Of a DNA stretch of 64,000 nucleotides, positions 44,935 to 55,485 are shown piece after piece (within the stretch, counting starts at the first letter, position 1; each line of letters begins with the position of its first letter). The notes under the pieces are model-generated. The model did no database searches and was not told the origin of the DNA. It worked only from the letters and a program-made list of their open reading frames with translations. Origin of the DNA: Elymus sibiricus (lineage: Eukaryota > Streptophyta > Magnoliopsida > Poales > Poaceae); the NCBI GenBank assembly GCA_039707655.1, contig CM077666.1, positions 238,854,166 through 238,918,165 on the forward strand, given 5' to 3'. The translations under genes and the position numbers were made by a program.

Positions 44935-45790
44935 GATTCAGGCAAACGGGCCGAAACATGCGCCTCTAAGCATTTCAGTGGGCCATTAATGAGCCGGCCC
45001 GCAACAGGCTTTACTCGGGCCTGCCGTATGGGCCCTTCATGGACATGGTATGCCCAGGCCCATAACTCACATGGGCCTTTAGTTGGCCCAAACTTTAGTT
45101 GGCCCAAACTTTAGTTGGGCCCATGTAGCTTTTGGCCATTAACAGGCTGAATATTCTGCTAGCCTGTTATGGCCCAGAAGACAGCATGGGCCTTTAGCAG
45201 GCCAAAAAGCTTGTTGGGCCTCAATTTTCATGAGTCGACCACGGGCCTTTAGCAGGCTGAAATATACCTTGGGCCATTATTGGCCCAGTTACATGACGGG
45301 CCGTTACCAGGCCGAAACATATCTCGGGCCTTGGTTGGCCCAATCATATCATGGGCCTTTAGTAGGCCGAAAGCTTAGTAGAGGACCAACGGGCCGAATT
45401 GTACGACAGGCCTTTAACAGGCATAAAGTCAGGTTGGGCTGGAATTTTGCCACTGAGATCACGGGCCATTAAGGGGCCGAATGTCGCGTCAGACCATATA
45501 TGGCCCATGTGTAGCACAGGCCATTAACAGGCCGAAAGGCACACCGGGCTGAAATGGGCCCATTTCTACATCGGGCCTTTAACAGGTTGAAAACTCACTA
45601 GGCCGTAATGGGGCCCAAAGACTGAGCGAACAATTAACGGGCCCAATCTGGGGGTGGGCCATAAATGGGCCATGTTTAAGCAGGCCGCTAGTGGGTCGGC
45701 CCACTAGTACCTGAGTAAATCTTATGGGCCTTTGACTGGGTCGGCCTTTTAAACCTAAATGGGCCACTGTTGGGCCGTACCACTTGTAAC
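44935..45790. repeat. CACTA subterminal repeat array
   Basis: About a dozen degenerate units of the form GGGCCTTTA(g/a)CAGGCCGAAA, spaced roughly 60 bp, alternating with tTGGGCC...TGGCCCA pairs. Clear copies start near 45188, 45244, 45298, 45352, 45408, 45464, 45520 and 45574. In CACTA elements such arrays bind the element's proteins. Confidence 0.75.
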
Positions 45791-46000
45791 ATTTCCATAG
45801 GCCCGTCTCGTCCATTGGAGGAACGACATCTGTCGCGACGCCGAGCTGACACGTGTTTCCTTCAGCCAATGAGAATTTTACACATGGAAAATCCCCATTT
45901 GTCAAAGCTGTTAACGGGTTATCGGATCCAAACCGGAACCCGATAGCTTAATGGTGACCCATTACAGTGGATGCCACGTATCGGTCACCCTTGACGAAAA

Positions 46001-46036
46001 CACTTCCATGACGCGTCCTTTATCGTCATGGAAGTG
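46001..46036. repeat. Inverted repeat in the CACTA end
   Basis: cacttccatgacg and its complement cgtcatggaagtg flank a ten-base loop (cgtcctttat). The arms resemble the TIR's own cacttccgtgatg-type sequence (46176-46190). Confidence 0.7.
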
Positions 46037-46159
46037 GACACTTTTATGATGATAATTTGAGTATTGTCATGGAACACTTCTACGATACCACAGGTATGAC
46101 TATCTTGATTCAGTCATAAAATCATCACAGATGTAGATGCATGACAGAAAACTTGACCT

Positions 46160-46204
46160 ACTGTGACAAAGACATATCATCACGGAAGTGTTTTTTTTGT
46201 AGTG
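46160..46204 (-). repeat. CACTA terminal inverted repeat, right end
   Basis: Reading inward on the minus strand: CACTACAAAAAAAACACTTC then CGTGATGATATGTCTTTGTC. This is the Caspar/Clifford-like end common in Triticeae CACTA elements. Confidence 0.85.
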
Positions 46205-46394
46205 CTAGCTAGGGGCATAAAACAATAGCGCTTGTTGGGAGGCAACCCAATATTTATCTTTATTGCAATTTTTATTTTTCTTGAGTCACATGCTCATTGC
46301 AATTGTAATGATTATGTTTTTATCTTTTAATTAGTGTTTGTGCCAAGTAATGCCTTTGGGATGATTTAGATGATGGTATAATTGATGTTGTATA
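46205..46394 (+). mobile_element. Sabrina-like internal fragment (SAB-S, piece 1)
   Basis: Starts ctagctagggg, equivalent to tagctaaaaagg at 17925 in ATH-G, then the gcgcttgttgggaggcaacc block, then a tract matching the reverse of SAB-H around 24650-24790. The CACTA therefore inserted in a Sabrina-like element. It ends with GTATA, the solo LTR target site. Confidence 0.75.
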
Positions 46395-47908
46395 TGATAC
46401 GTCTCCGACGTATCTATAATTTTTGATTGTTTCATGCTATTATATTATCATTCTTAGATACTTTTTATGCAATTTTGTATCATTTTTGGGGACTAACCTA
46501 TTAACTCAGTGCCCAGTGCCAGTTGTTGTTTCTGCCTGTTTTTGGTTTTACAGAAAATGTATACCAAATGGAGTCCAAACGCTACGAAACTTTTTAATGA
46601 TTTTTTTTCTGGACATAAGAGACCCTAGAAGCTTCGGGGGTGGACCAGAAGACCTAGGAGGAGACAGCAAGACAACAGGGCACGCCCTGATGTCTTGTGG
46701 GCCCCTCGTGGCTCTGTCTGACCTAATTCTAGTGCTATAAATTCTCAAATATTTCAAAAGCCCCATAGAGCCACCCCGAAACAATTTTTCCACCACCGCA
46801 AGTCTCTGTTCTTCCGTGATCCCATCTGGAGGCCTTTTCTGGTACTCTGCCGGAGGGGGAATCGATCACGGAGGGCTTCTACATCAACCTTACTGCACCT
46901 CCGATGATGTGTGACTAGTCCACCATAGACCTACGGGTCCATAGTGATTAGCTAGATGGCTTTCTCTCTCTCTTTGATCTTCAATACATTGTTCTCCTCG
47001 GAGATCGATCCGATGTAATCTTCTTTTGTGGTGTGTTTGTTGGGATCCGATGAATTGTGGGTTTATAATCAGATTATTCATTGAAAGTAATTGGGTCTTT
47101 TCTAAACTTTATTATGTATGAAGGTTATAGCTATGTAATGCTTTCCGATCTATGGGTTTTCTTTGGCAAAGTAGATTCGTTGATCTTTAGTGGAAGTGGT
47201 GCATAGTAGTAGGTTCAATCTTGCGGTGTCCTTACCCAGTGACGGGAGGGGTAGCGAGGCACATATTTGTATTGTTGCTACTAAGGATAAAATGACGGGG
47301 TTTAATCATATTGATTGGTTTTATTCTATCTACATTATGTCATCTTGCTTAAAGCGTTACTCTGTTCATCATGAACTTAATACCATAGATGCAGGCAAGA
47401 GCCGGTCGATTGGTGGAGTAATAGTGGTAGATGCAGGCAGGAGTCGGTCTACTTGTCACAGACGTAATGCCTATATACATGATCATGCCATGAATAACGC
47501 CATAACTATGCGCTTTTCTATCAATTGCCCAACAGTAATTTGTCTACCCACCGTATGCTATTTTTATGAGAGATGCCTCTAGTGAAAACTATGGCCCCCG
47601 AGTCTATTTTAATCATTTTAAAAAAAGCAAAAATACCTTGCTGTAATTTATTTACTTTGCAATTTATCTATCTACCATTATCAGATTTGATACTTGCATT
47701 TGACAAGTACAAGGGGATTGACAACCCTCTTGCCCGCATTGGGTGCAAGTATTTGCTCTTGTGTGTGTAGGTACTGCTAAGGAGTGTTTGCGTGGTTCTC
47801 CTATTGGTTCGATAACCTTGGTTCTCTACTGAGGGAAATACTTATCCGTTACAATATTGCTTCACCCGTCCTCTTTGGCGAAAATCCCAACGCAACTCAC
47901 AAGTAGCA
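46395..47908 (+). repeat. Solo LTR, Sabrina-like
   Basis: 1514 bp, TGATACGTCTCCGACG...GTAGCA, flanked by the exact duplication GTATA (46390-46394 and 47909-47913). No primer site or polypurine tract adjoins it, so it is a recombination product of a former full element nested in SAB-S. Confidence 0.9.
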
Positions 47909-47913
47909 GTATA

Positions 47914-49083
47914 CAAGAGTGGTATAATAAAATCTTCCATGTAGATCACTGAATATGATAAGTTTTATTCCTTGCAATAGTTTTGCGATATAAAGATAGT
48001 AATATGTGGAGATATTAGTTGATTATCATGGTCTAGTAGAAATATCGATGTTAAAGTATGTGATTCCTGAAGCATGCATGTATAGTTTTAGTTTTGCGAT
48101 GAAGTTGGAGCATGATTTATTATTAATTGTCTACCTTATGAGTGGCGTTCGGGGACGAGCGATGGTATTTTCCACCCAATCTATCCCCCTAGGGGTATGA
48201 AAAGTCACGATTAGCTTTGATTGCTAATAAACTTTTGCAATAAGTACTTGAGTTCTTTATGACTAATGTGATGTTCTTGGACTGAAGCACTTCCACGTAT
48301 CCATATTTTGCTAGCCTCTTCGGTACCGTGCATTTCCCTTTCTCACCTTGAGAGTCGGTGCAAACTTCGCCGGTGCATCCAAACCCTGTGGTATGACACG
48401 CTCTATCACACATAAGCCTCCTTATATCCTTCCTCAAAATAGCCACCATACCTACCTATCATGGCATTTCCATAGCCATTCCGAGATATATTGCCATGCA
48501 ATTTCCACCATCGTCATATACATGACTTGTGTGTTCATCATCATATTGCTTTGCATGATCATATAGAGCTGACATGATATTTGTGGCAAAGCCACCGTTC
48601 ATCATTGTAATACATGTTACGCTAGATCATTGCACATCCTGGTACACTGCCAGAGGCATTCATATAGAGTCATATTGTTTCAGTTTATTGAGTTATAGGT
48701 AAATAAAAGTGTGATGATCATCATTATTAGAGCATTATCCCAGTGAGGTAAAGAATGATGGAGCTGATGAGTCCTCCAAAAAGTGGGATGAGGTTCATGA
48801 TATTGTTCTAAAAAAATGTGAAAAAAAAGAAAAGAAAAAAAGAAAAATGAGAGAAAAAGAGAGAAGGGGCAATGCTACTATCCTTTTACCACACTTGTGC
48901 TTCAAAGTAGCACCATGTTCTTCATATAGAGAGTCTCCATGATTTGTCACTTTCATATACTGGTGGGAATTTTTACATTATAGAACTTGGCTTGTACATT
49001 CCGATGACGGGCTTTCTCAAATGCCCGAGGTCTTCATGAGCAAGCAAGTTGCATGCACACCCACTTAGTTTCCATAGCGAGCT
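47914..49083 (+). mobile_element. Sabrina-like internal fragment (SAB-S, piece 2)
   Basis: Colinear with the reverse of SAB-H from about 23730 to 22630 (catgtagatcactgaatatg, ctatccccctagggg, gagagtcggtgcaaacttcg). Relative to SAB-H, roughly 900 bp between pieces 1 and 2 is missing. No gene; contains an A/G-rich tract at 48808-48870. Confidence 0.75.
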
Positions 49084-50054
49084 TTCTCTCTCTCTCTCTC
49101 TCTCTTTGATCTTCAATACAGTGTTCTCTTCGGAGATTGATTTGATGTAATCTTCTTTTGCGGTGTGTTTGTTGGGATCCGATGAATTGTGGGTTTGTGT
49201 TCAGATGATTCATTGAAAGTAATTGAGTCTTTTTTGAACTTTATTATGTTTGATTGTTATAGCTTTGTATTTCTCTCCAATCTATCAGTTTGGTTTGGCT
49301 AACTAGACTAATTTATCTTCAGTGGGAGAGGTGCTTTGTAGTAGGTTAAATCTTGTGGTGTCCTCACTCTGTGACAGGGGGAGTAGCGAGGCACGTATTT
49401 GTATTGTTACTACTAAGGGTAAAACGACGGGGTTCAATCATATTGTTTGGTTTTATTCTGTTTACATTATGTCATCATGCTCCAAGCATTACTCTGTTTC
49501 TCATGAACTTAATACCTTAAGATGCATGCTGGATAGCTGTCGAGGGATTGAGTAATAGTAGTAGATGTAGGCAGGAGTCGGTCTACTTGTCACGGACGTA
49601 ATGGCTATGTACTGATCATGCCATGAATAACGTCATACCTATGCGCTTTTCTATCAATTGCCCAACGGTAATTTGTTTACCCACCGTATGCTATGCTTAT
49701 GAGAGAGATGCCTCTAGTGAAAACTATGGCCCCCAGGTCCATCCAAATCATTTTACTAAAACCCTAGTTTACTTGCTGCAGTTTATTTCTTTTTAATTCC
49801 ATTTGCAATTTATAAACCTATCACTATCAGATTTGATCCTTGCAATTAAAGAGTACAAGGGGATTGACAACCCTCTTGCACGTGTTGGGTGCAAGTATTT
49901 GCTCTTGTGTGTGCAGGTACTATCGACCTTTGTTCGCGTGGTTCTCCTATTAGTTCTTTAACCTTGGTTCTCAACTAAGGGAAATACTTATCCGCTACTA
50001 TATTGCTTCACCCTTCCTCTTTGGGGAAAATCCTATCGTAGCTCACAAGTAGTA
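49084..50054 (+). repeat. 5'-truncated 3' LTR of SAB-S
   Basis: Begins inside the LTR at a (CT)n run (49086-49106) and continues colinear with 46965-47908 to ...CACAAGTAGTA. The polypurine tract, the LTR start and about 570 bp of U3 are deleted, the break lying at the microsatellite. Confidence 0.8.
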
Positions 50055-50132
50055 GGGCCCACAAGACACCACGGCACGCCTACCCCCTGGGCGCGCCCTT
50101 GTGCCTTGCCGTCTCCAGAGTCGTCTCCTCCT
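50055..50132 (-). repeat. Fragment resembling a Sabrina-like LTR U3
   Basis: On the minus strand gggcgcgcccagggggtagg and cttgtgggccc match the SAB-H LTR near 27150-27215. It is probably the shared target into which the Copia element and SAB-S jumped. Confidence 0.45.
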
Positions 50133-51374
50133 TGTTGATCTCCCACTTAGCCGATCGGATCCAATGAACAGGTTTGCCGGAGCAGCGCAAGTGCACCGCC
50201 TCCAACGGTATCCGCGCGTGCAGGAGGAACGCCGTGTGCCGGACTGCTAGGTTCGATCACACAGCCGGCGGCAAGTGGAGGTCGCTACTTGCAACACATG
50301 CAAAGCCTGAGTGACGACGCCGAAGCAATCAACAGAATGAGTGTGCCGCACCTCCACTATATATAGGCATCCGTCGTGGGCTCAACTCTTGGGCCTCGCA
50401 TGGATCCTAAAGCCCAAAGTCTACTCGGTCACGATCCAAGTCCAGCTCGGATCATATCCGACCAGTGTCCTCGGATCCGACATCATAGGTTCCTTCCCTT
50501 AAGCGTGCGACCCCTTAGGTTCAAGTCTGCTTGGTTGCAGGTCGGATCACCTCCGACCTGCTCGGTTGGTAGCGGCCTCTAGCAAGGCGTGCCGACCACC
50601 AAGGTGTGGCGAACCTGTTGAACATGTCACACTTCTGTTCCCTTTGCCACACGATATAAGTTGTCAGGCTGAAGGCGAGTCTGTCATCCTTGTGCTAGCC
50701 CCACCTCTTTCTCGTTCCAGTGATGCCGACCACTAACCGGATTATCTCATAATCCTTGTCGCATGGCCATGCTTATCTTGGTCGGATCACACGAGGGGCC
50801 GAGAGTATATCCCACCTGATCGGAGGGGCCAATCGCATCTTGCTCGACCATGTCTCACAGCATGGGTCTGGACAAGCCTGAAACCTACCTTTGTACCTAC
50901 CCAGTCACGGAGTAGTGTTTGGTCGGCCCAAAGCAAGTCTGTCACCATCTCGAGTACATGCACCAGCTCAGGTCTTAGGACATAGAACGTATGTTGTACT
51001 AGAGACTCACAAATGACCTATCGTTGCGTCTCATAGTCGGGTCTATCCGACTCGGACCTTATCTCAACTCGGATCCGACTATGTCGAATCTGACCAGATC
51101 CTTCTGAGTCCATATTATCCGATTAGCATCCAATGCTCCATGGCTAGTGAGACCGAGCCATCCACCGTGTCATATGCTAGTCTAGTCGGCTGCGCGTCCA
51201 CACAGCCCTTTCGACTAGGGACCTTTTAGGACAATCATCATACAATGCATAGTCCCACAAACAAGTCACGTACTTGTTGATACACATCACTGATAATGTC
51301 CAAGGACTATCTTTATTCATAAACACATAGGAAATATCACCATACATGATTGCCTCTAGGGCATATCTCCAACA
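50133..51374 (-). repeat. 3' LTR of COP
   Basis: Minus strand TGTTGGAGATATGCCCTAGA...GAGATCAACA, 1242 bp if the CA end at 50133 is right. TATA context gcctatatatagtggagg at 50354-50371. It is rich in tcggatcnga-type motifs around 50400-50560 and 51030-51110. The far end is inferred from TG..CA form only. Confidence 0.75.
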
Positions 51375-51390
51375 GTCTCCCACGTGCACT
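51375..51390 (-). promoter_or_regulatory. Polypurine tract of COP
   Basis: Minus strand gtgcacgtgggagac immediately before the 3' LTR. Confidence 0.65.
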
Positions 51391-51535
51391 AGAGTCAATC
51401 AAATAGACATCATATGACCATAGCTCTAACGTGCCCCTCATGTTTGGGTTGTGGAAGTGGCTTAGTCAACGGATCTGCAACATTTGCATCCGTGTGAATT
51501 TTGCATAACTCTATATCACCACTCTTTATGATCTT

Positions 51536-52199
51536 TTATATCAGGTGATATTTCCGATCTATGTGTCTGGTCTTGTGGTGGTTCCTCGGCTCCTTGGCTT
51601 GTGCAATGGTACCAGAATTATCACAATAAAGGTCCAACGGTTTTACCGAGGCTGGGAAAATACCAAGATCATCATGAAAGTTCCGGATCCAAACACCTTC
51701 CTTTGCAGCTTCATAAGCCACAATGTATTCGGCTTCTATGGTAGAATCAGCCACCATTTCTTGCTTGGAACTCGTCCAGCTCACTGCTCCTCCATTCATG
51801 ACGTACATGAATCCGGACTGTGATCGACAATCATCTCTATCGGTTTGGAAACTAGCATCGGCGTAACCCTTTACGCAGAGCTCCTCCTCACCTCCATAAA
51901 CTAGCAACATTAATTTCCTTAGTCCTTTTCAGGTACTTTAGGAAATTCTTCACCGCCGCCCAGTGACTCTCACCGGGGTTGGCCTGGTATCTGCTTGTTA
52001 GGATTATTGCAAAAGCAACATCAGGCCTAGTACATTTCATGGCATGCATGATGGATCCGATTGCCGAGGCATACGGAATCATACTCATCCTGCTTCGCTC
52101 ATCAGATGTCGAAGGACTCTGAGTCTCGCTTAGCCTTATACCATGTGAGAGTGGCAAGAACCCTTTCTTGGCCTCACTCATGTTGAACCGCTTCAACAC
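51536..52199 (-). pseudogene. RNase H and RT thumb/connection of COP
   Basis: The frame 52199-51888 carries MLKRFNMSEAKKGFLPLSHG, YASAIGSIMHAMKCTRPDVA and HWAAVKNFLKYLKRT; it then slips near 51900 into 51910-51536. The RNase H motifs are intact: GYADASFQTD, DSTIEAEYIVAYEAAKEGVW, LYCDNSGTIAQ and KTRHIDRKYH. Confidence 0.9.
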
Positions 52200-52222
52200 T
52201 TTATCTATGTACGTGCTTTGGC

Positions 52223-53032
52223 TTAAGCTGAGCAGCCTCCTCGATTTATCATTGAAAACTTTCCATTCAACGACTCCTTGATCGAATTAAGCATCGAAAC
52301 ATCATTTCCGATCAGTAGTATATTATCCACATACAAGATCAGAAACACTACCAAGCTCCCACTTAACTGCTTGTATAAACAAGCATCCTCTTCGCTTTTG
52401 ATGAAACCGAGACCAGTGACAACCTCATCAAAACAAATATTCCAGCTCCGAGATGCTTGCCTCAACCCATAAATGGATCTCTTGAGCTTGCATACCTTAC
52501 TAGCGCTAATCGGACCAACAAAACCCTCGGGCTGTATCATATACACGTCCTCAGTTAAATTTCAATGAAGGAAAGCCATTTTGACATCCATCCGCCATAT
52601 CTCATAATCGAAATATGCAGCTATAGCTAGTACAATCCTCACCGACTTCAGCATCGCTACCGGCCAGTAAGTCTCATCGTAGTCAATTCCTTGAACTTGC
52701 CCATAAACTTTAGCGACAAGCCGAGCTTTGTGGATCTCAACATTTCCATCCACATCGGTTTTCTTCTTAAAGACCCATTTTCAACCAATGGCTGTGACGC
52801 CAGGTGGCGGATCAACCGAGTCCCAGACTTGATTTTCATCCATGGACTTTAACTTGGATCTCATGGCCTCCAACCATGCCTCGGAATCCGGGCTCACCAT
52901 CGCTTCCGCATACGTAGCCGGCTTGTCGCTTTCAAGCAACAACACATCACGCACTCTACGCAATCTTTCCGACCTCCGTGGTTGTGGTGCCACTTCCACC
53001 TCGGGTTCCCTGACAGACTCCGATATGATCAC
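52223..53032 (-). pseudogene. Reverse transcriptase of COP, catalytic Asp lost
   Basis: A linker with RRSERLRRVRDVLL precedes the RT. Motifs: HKARLVAKVYGQVQGIDYDE (usual form has GY/F), DVKMAFLH, GFV..KVCKLKRSIYGLRQASR. The catalytic YVDD reads Y-V-D-N at 52333-52322 (GAC/GAT to AAT), removing a metal ligand. A TGA at 52781-52783 lies before KWVFKKKTDVDG, and another stop/shift occurs near 52560. Confidence 0.9.
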
Positions 53033-54103
53033 ATCACCAGCCGAGTTATCCCCAAGTGGTTCTCAAACTTCTTTGAGTTGCACCTGCCTCCCACTGGCTT
53101 CCCGCCCGATAAACTCTTTCTCAAGGAAGACCCCGTTCCGAGCAACAAAAACTTTGTTCTCTTCACGGTTGTAGAAGCTATATCCCAAGGTTTCCCTTGG
53201 ATATCCCACAAATATGCACTTATCCAACTTGGGTGTAATCTTGTCCAACATAAGTCACTTGGCAAATGCTTCACAACCCCAAATCTTTAGAAAAGACAAC
53301 TTGGGACTCTTCCCAGTCCACATCTCATGTGGTGTCTTGTCTACGGATTTTGATGGTACCCTGTTAAGTGTGAAAGCTGCAGTTTCTAGAGCGTATCCCC
53401 AGAATGACAAGGGTAAATCCGATTTGCACATCATAGATCAGACCATGTCTAATAAGGTACGATTTCTCCGTTCCGATATGCCATTTCTCTGTGGTGTACC
53501 CGGAGGTGTGAGCTGAGGTACTATACCTCGGCCTTTCAGATGATTATCAAACTCCTGGCTCATGTACTCACCTCCACGATCAGATCGTAGAAGCTTTATA
53601 GTCTTGCCGAGCTGATTTTCAACCTCGTTCTGAAACTCCTTGAACTTTTCAAAAGTTTCTGACTTGTGCCTCATCAAATAGATATATCCATATCTACTCA
53701 AGTCGTCGGTAAAAGTCACGAAGTACTAATAGCCACCTCTGGTAGTTGTGCTCATTGGACCACACACATCACTGTGTATAAGTTCTAACAACTCGGATGC
53801 CCTCTCGCAACTCCTTGCAAAAGGAGATTTAGTCATCTTGCCGAGCAAGCATGATTCGCATGTCTCGAATGACCCAAAGTCGGACGAAGTTAGGAGACCA
53901 TCATCATGGAACTTCTTCATGCGTTTCAGACTAATGTGTCCAAGCCGGCAATGCCAGAAGTATGTTGGATTTATCTCATTAGGCTTATGCCGCTTGACAT
54001 TCATGTTATAGACCGGTTTTGTTTCCAGATTCAATGTAAATAGCCCATCAACAATGGGTGCATAGCCGTGGAACATACCATTCAAAGATATCGAACAACC
54101 ATT
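53033..54103 (-). pseudogene. GAG-pre-integrase and integrase of COP
   Basis: The zinc-binding pre-integrase region (54085-53726) shows HCRLGHISLKRMKKFHDDGL and CESCLLGK. A TAG at 53726-53728 precedes the core: Asp in MTFTDDLSRYGYIYLM, Asp in LLRSDRGGEYMSQEF and Glu in PQRNGISERRNRTLLDMV, so DDE is present. The frame then breaks (53250-53440); the integrase C-terminal block CIFVGYPRETLGYSFYN is at 53230-53150. The upstream part was removed by TAT-C at 54104. Confidence 0.88.
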
Positions 54104-55024
54104 TGTCGTGGGAAATGACTATCTATGGGACCGAACGGGTCCCTTTGCGATTCGTCTCAGGGGACATGCATGGGACAAAGAGCCGGTCTTTAGTAAGTGC
54201 AAGAACACGCGGGGGATTTATCCAGGTTCAGGCCGCTATGAGCGTAAAATCCTACTCCTGCTCTGTGGTTGATCGTATATGAATTCTGGTTACAGGGAGC
54301 GCAGTTTTCCAAGGTGATCGGGAAAATGCAGCTACGGCGTGTAATTGAGTTGGGTGTCGACCATTCTACCTGTAGCCGTGGGCCTCTTTTTATAGGCCAA
54401 GGGATTACCACAATGGCTAAAATGGTCATTACAGAGTATGAATAGTGACTTGCACCGTCATCACGTCTATCTTCCCACGGGGTAAGACAAACGCATTTAA
54501 TGCACCGTTAGGTGCTACGTTGGGGAGGCGAGGCCTTGGGCAAAAGATCTGTACCACCGGTCCTGGTGCCCTCCTGTAATCTCGACACGTCCCAGGGACG
54601 GGTGTCATTAAAGTTAATCTTGGCATGGCGTGCTGACACATGCCTTGGCCGGCCATGTTGACTGCCTGCCCGCTCGACACCTAGCCCACGAGCCTATCTG
54701 GTCGATGGTGAGGTGGAGCGGTAACGGGACAGAACAAACCTGCTGGCACAGAGCTTGCTGGGCCTTGCTTGCTAGCAAGGGAGCTTGTCGGTAATCATAG
54801 CCTCGGTCTTCACCTTGTCGGGACGGAGCTTGTCGGCAGGGACAGCGTTGATCTTCAGTACGAGAATAGTACTTCTCGATGACCTGCCTTGAGGTCTACT
54901 TCACGGTCTTGGTGTTGAGTCGTAAGCCGTAATTATCCTCTACCAAGCCCTTGCCGAAAGGGAGGCCACAACTGGGTATGCACAAGTCTGGGTACGAGGG
55001 CACCCATGTCTTAGTACACCGACA
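54104..55024 (-). repeat. 3' LTR of TAT-C
   Basis: 921 bp, minus strand TGTCGGTGTACTAAGACATG...CCACGACA. TATA context GGCCTATAAAAAGAGGCCC near 54380-54398. Fewer intact CTTGCCGGCAAG palindromes than the TAT-A LTR, several having become CTTG(t/c)CGG or CTAGCAAG. Confidence 0.92.
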
Positions 55025-55040
55025 GGAGCCCCTAGGCCTG
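55025..55040 (-). promoter_or_regulatory. Candidate polypurine tract of TAT-C
   Basis: Minus strand aggcctaggggctcc directly before the 3' LTR. It is less purine-rich than usual. The rest of 55041-55485 is non-coding, with TATA-like ccccataaaaagga near 55258 and gcgctataagaaagg near 55371 on the plus strand. Confidence 0.5.
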
Positions 55041-55485
55041 GGCCACACGCGCATGCGAGGCGTCGTTGGGCTAGGCCCAAATAGTGCACAGGCGGCGCGT
55101 GGCAGAGGATAACTGTCATAATCTTCTCTTTTACCGCACCCGCCCATGATGCGCATTAAATGCAGGCATGGGAGTGGTGGAGCGAAGCGGCAGTAGGAGG
55201 TGGAGCGTCTGAAAAGCGTAGCCACGTAGGACGAAAAAGAGCTAGCCCTCGTGCCTTCCCCATAAAAAGGAAAAACATGGAGGGCGCTGCTCATTTCGCC
55301 TGACTTCTCGCATCTCCTCGATTTCTGTCATTTAAGGGAGGCGAGGCGGCAGGGAGAGTAACCCCCCTAGGGCGCTATAAGAAAGGGTGGGGGAGTGGCA
55401 ATCGTCCCCACCCACCTTCTGCCTTTGCCATTCTCCTCCTCCAACCTTTCATTCATCCTTGCTTTCCTTGAGGTCTAAAGTTGCG

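Larger units (their letters stand above)
13420..46204 (+). mobile_element. CACTA DNA transposon, right part, hosting nested retrotransposons
   Basis: The right end is the TIR at 46160-46204, whose outward reading starts CACTACAAAAAAAACACTTC. Inside are a subterminal repeat array (44935-45790) and a spliced gene on the plus strand with exon pieces at 13425-13688, 13796-14141 plus 29825-29955, 30041-30243, 42944-43006, 43596-43690 and 44249-44620. ATH-G (TSD GACCC) and TEK-T (TSD ACTAC) interrupt it. The left end and transposase gene are off window. The right flank CTA at 46205-46207 is the candidate 3-bp TSD and restores a Sabrina-like internal sequence. Confidence 0.8.
50133..54103 (-). mobile_element. 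Ty1/Copia retrotransposon, 3' part (COP)
   Basis: On the minus strand: GAG-pre-integrase, integrase, RT, RNase H, polypurine tract and 3' LTR, the Copia order. TAT-C cut it at 54103 with candidate target site ccatt. Gag, protease and the 5' LTR are off window. The LTR start TGTTGGAGATATGCCCTAGA resembles Angela-group elements. Confidence 0.9.

Noticed and set aside
44935..45790. CRISPR-like spaced repeat array
   Set aside because: Units are degenerate, spacers share sequence, and the array is a CACTA subterminal repeat in plant nuclear DNA.
54104..55024. LTR of TAT-C as a solo LTR
   Set aside because: A polypurine-like tract, antisense ORF and integrase of the same family follow directly at 55025 onward, so it is the 3' LTR of a larger element.
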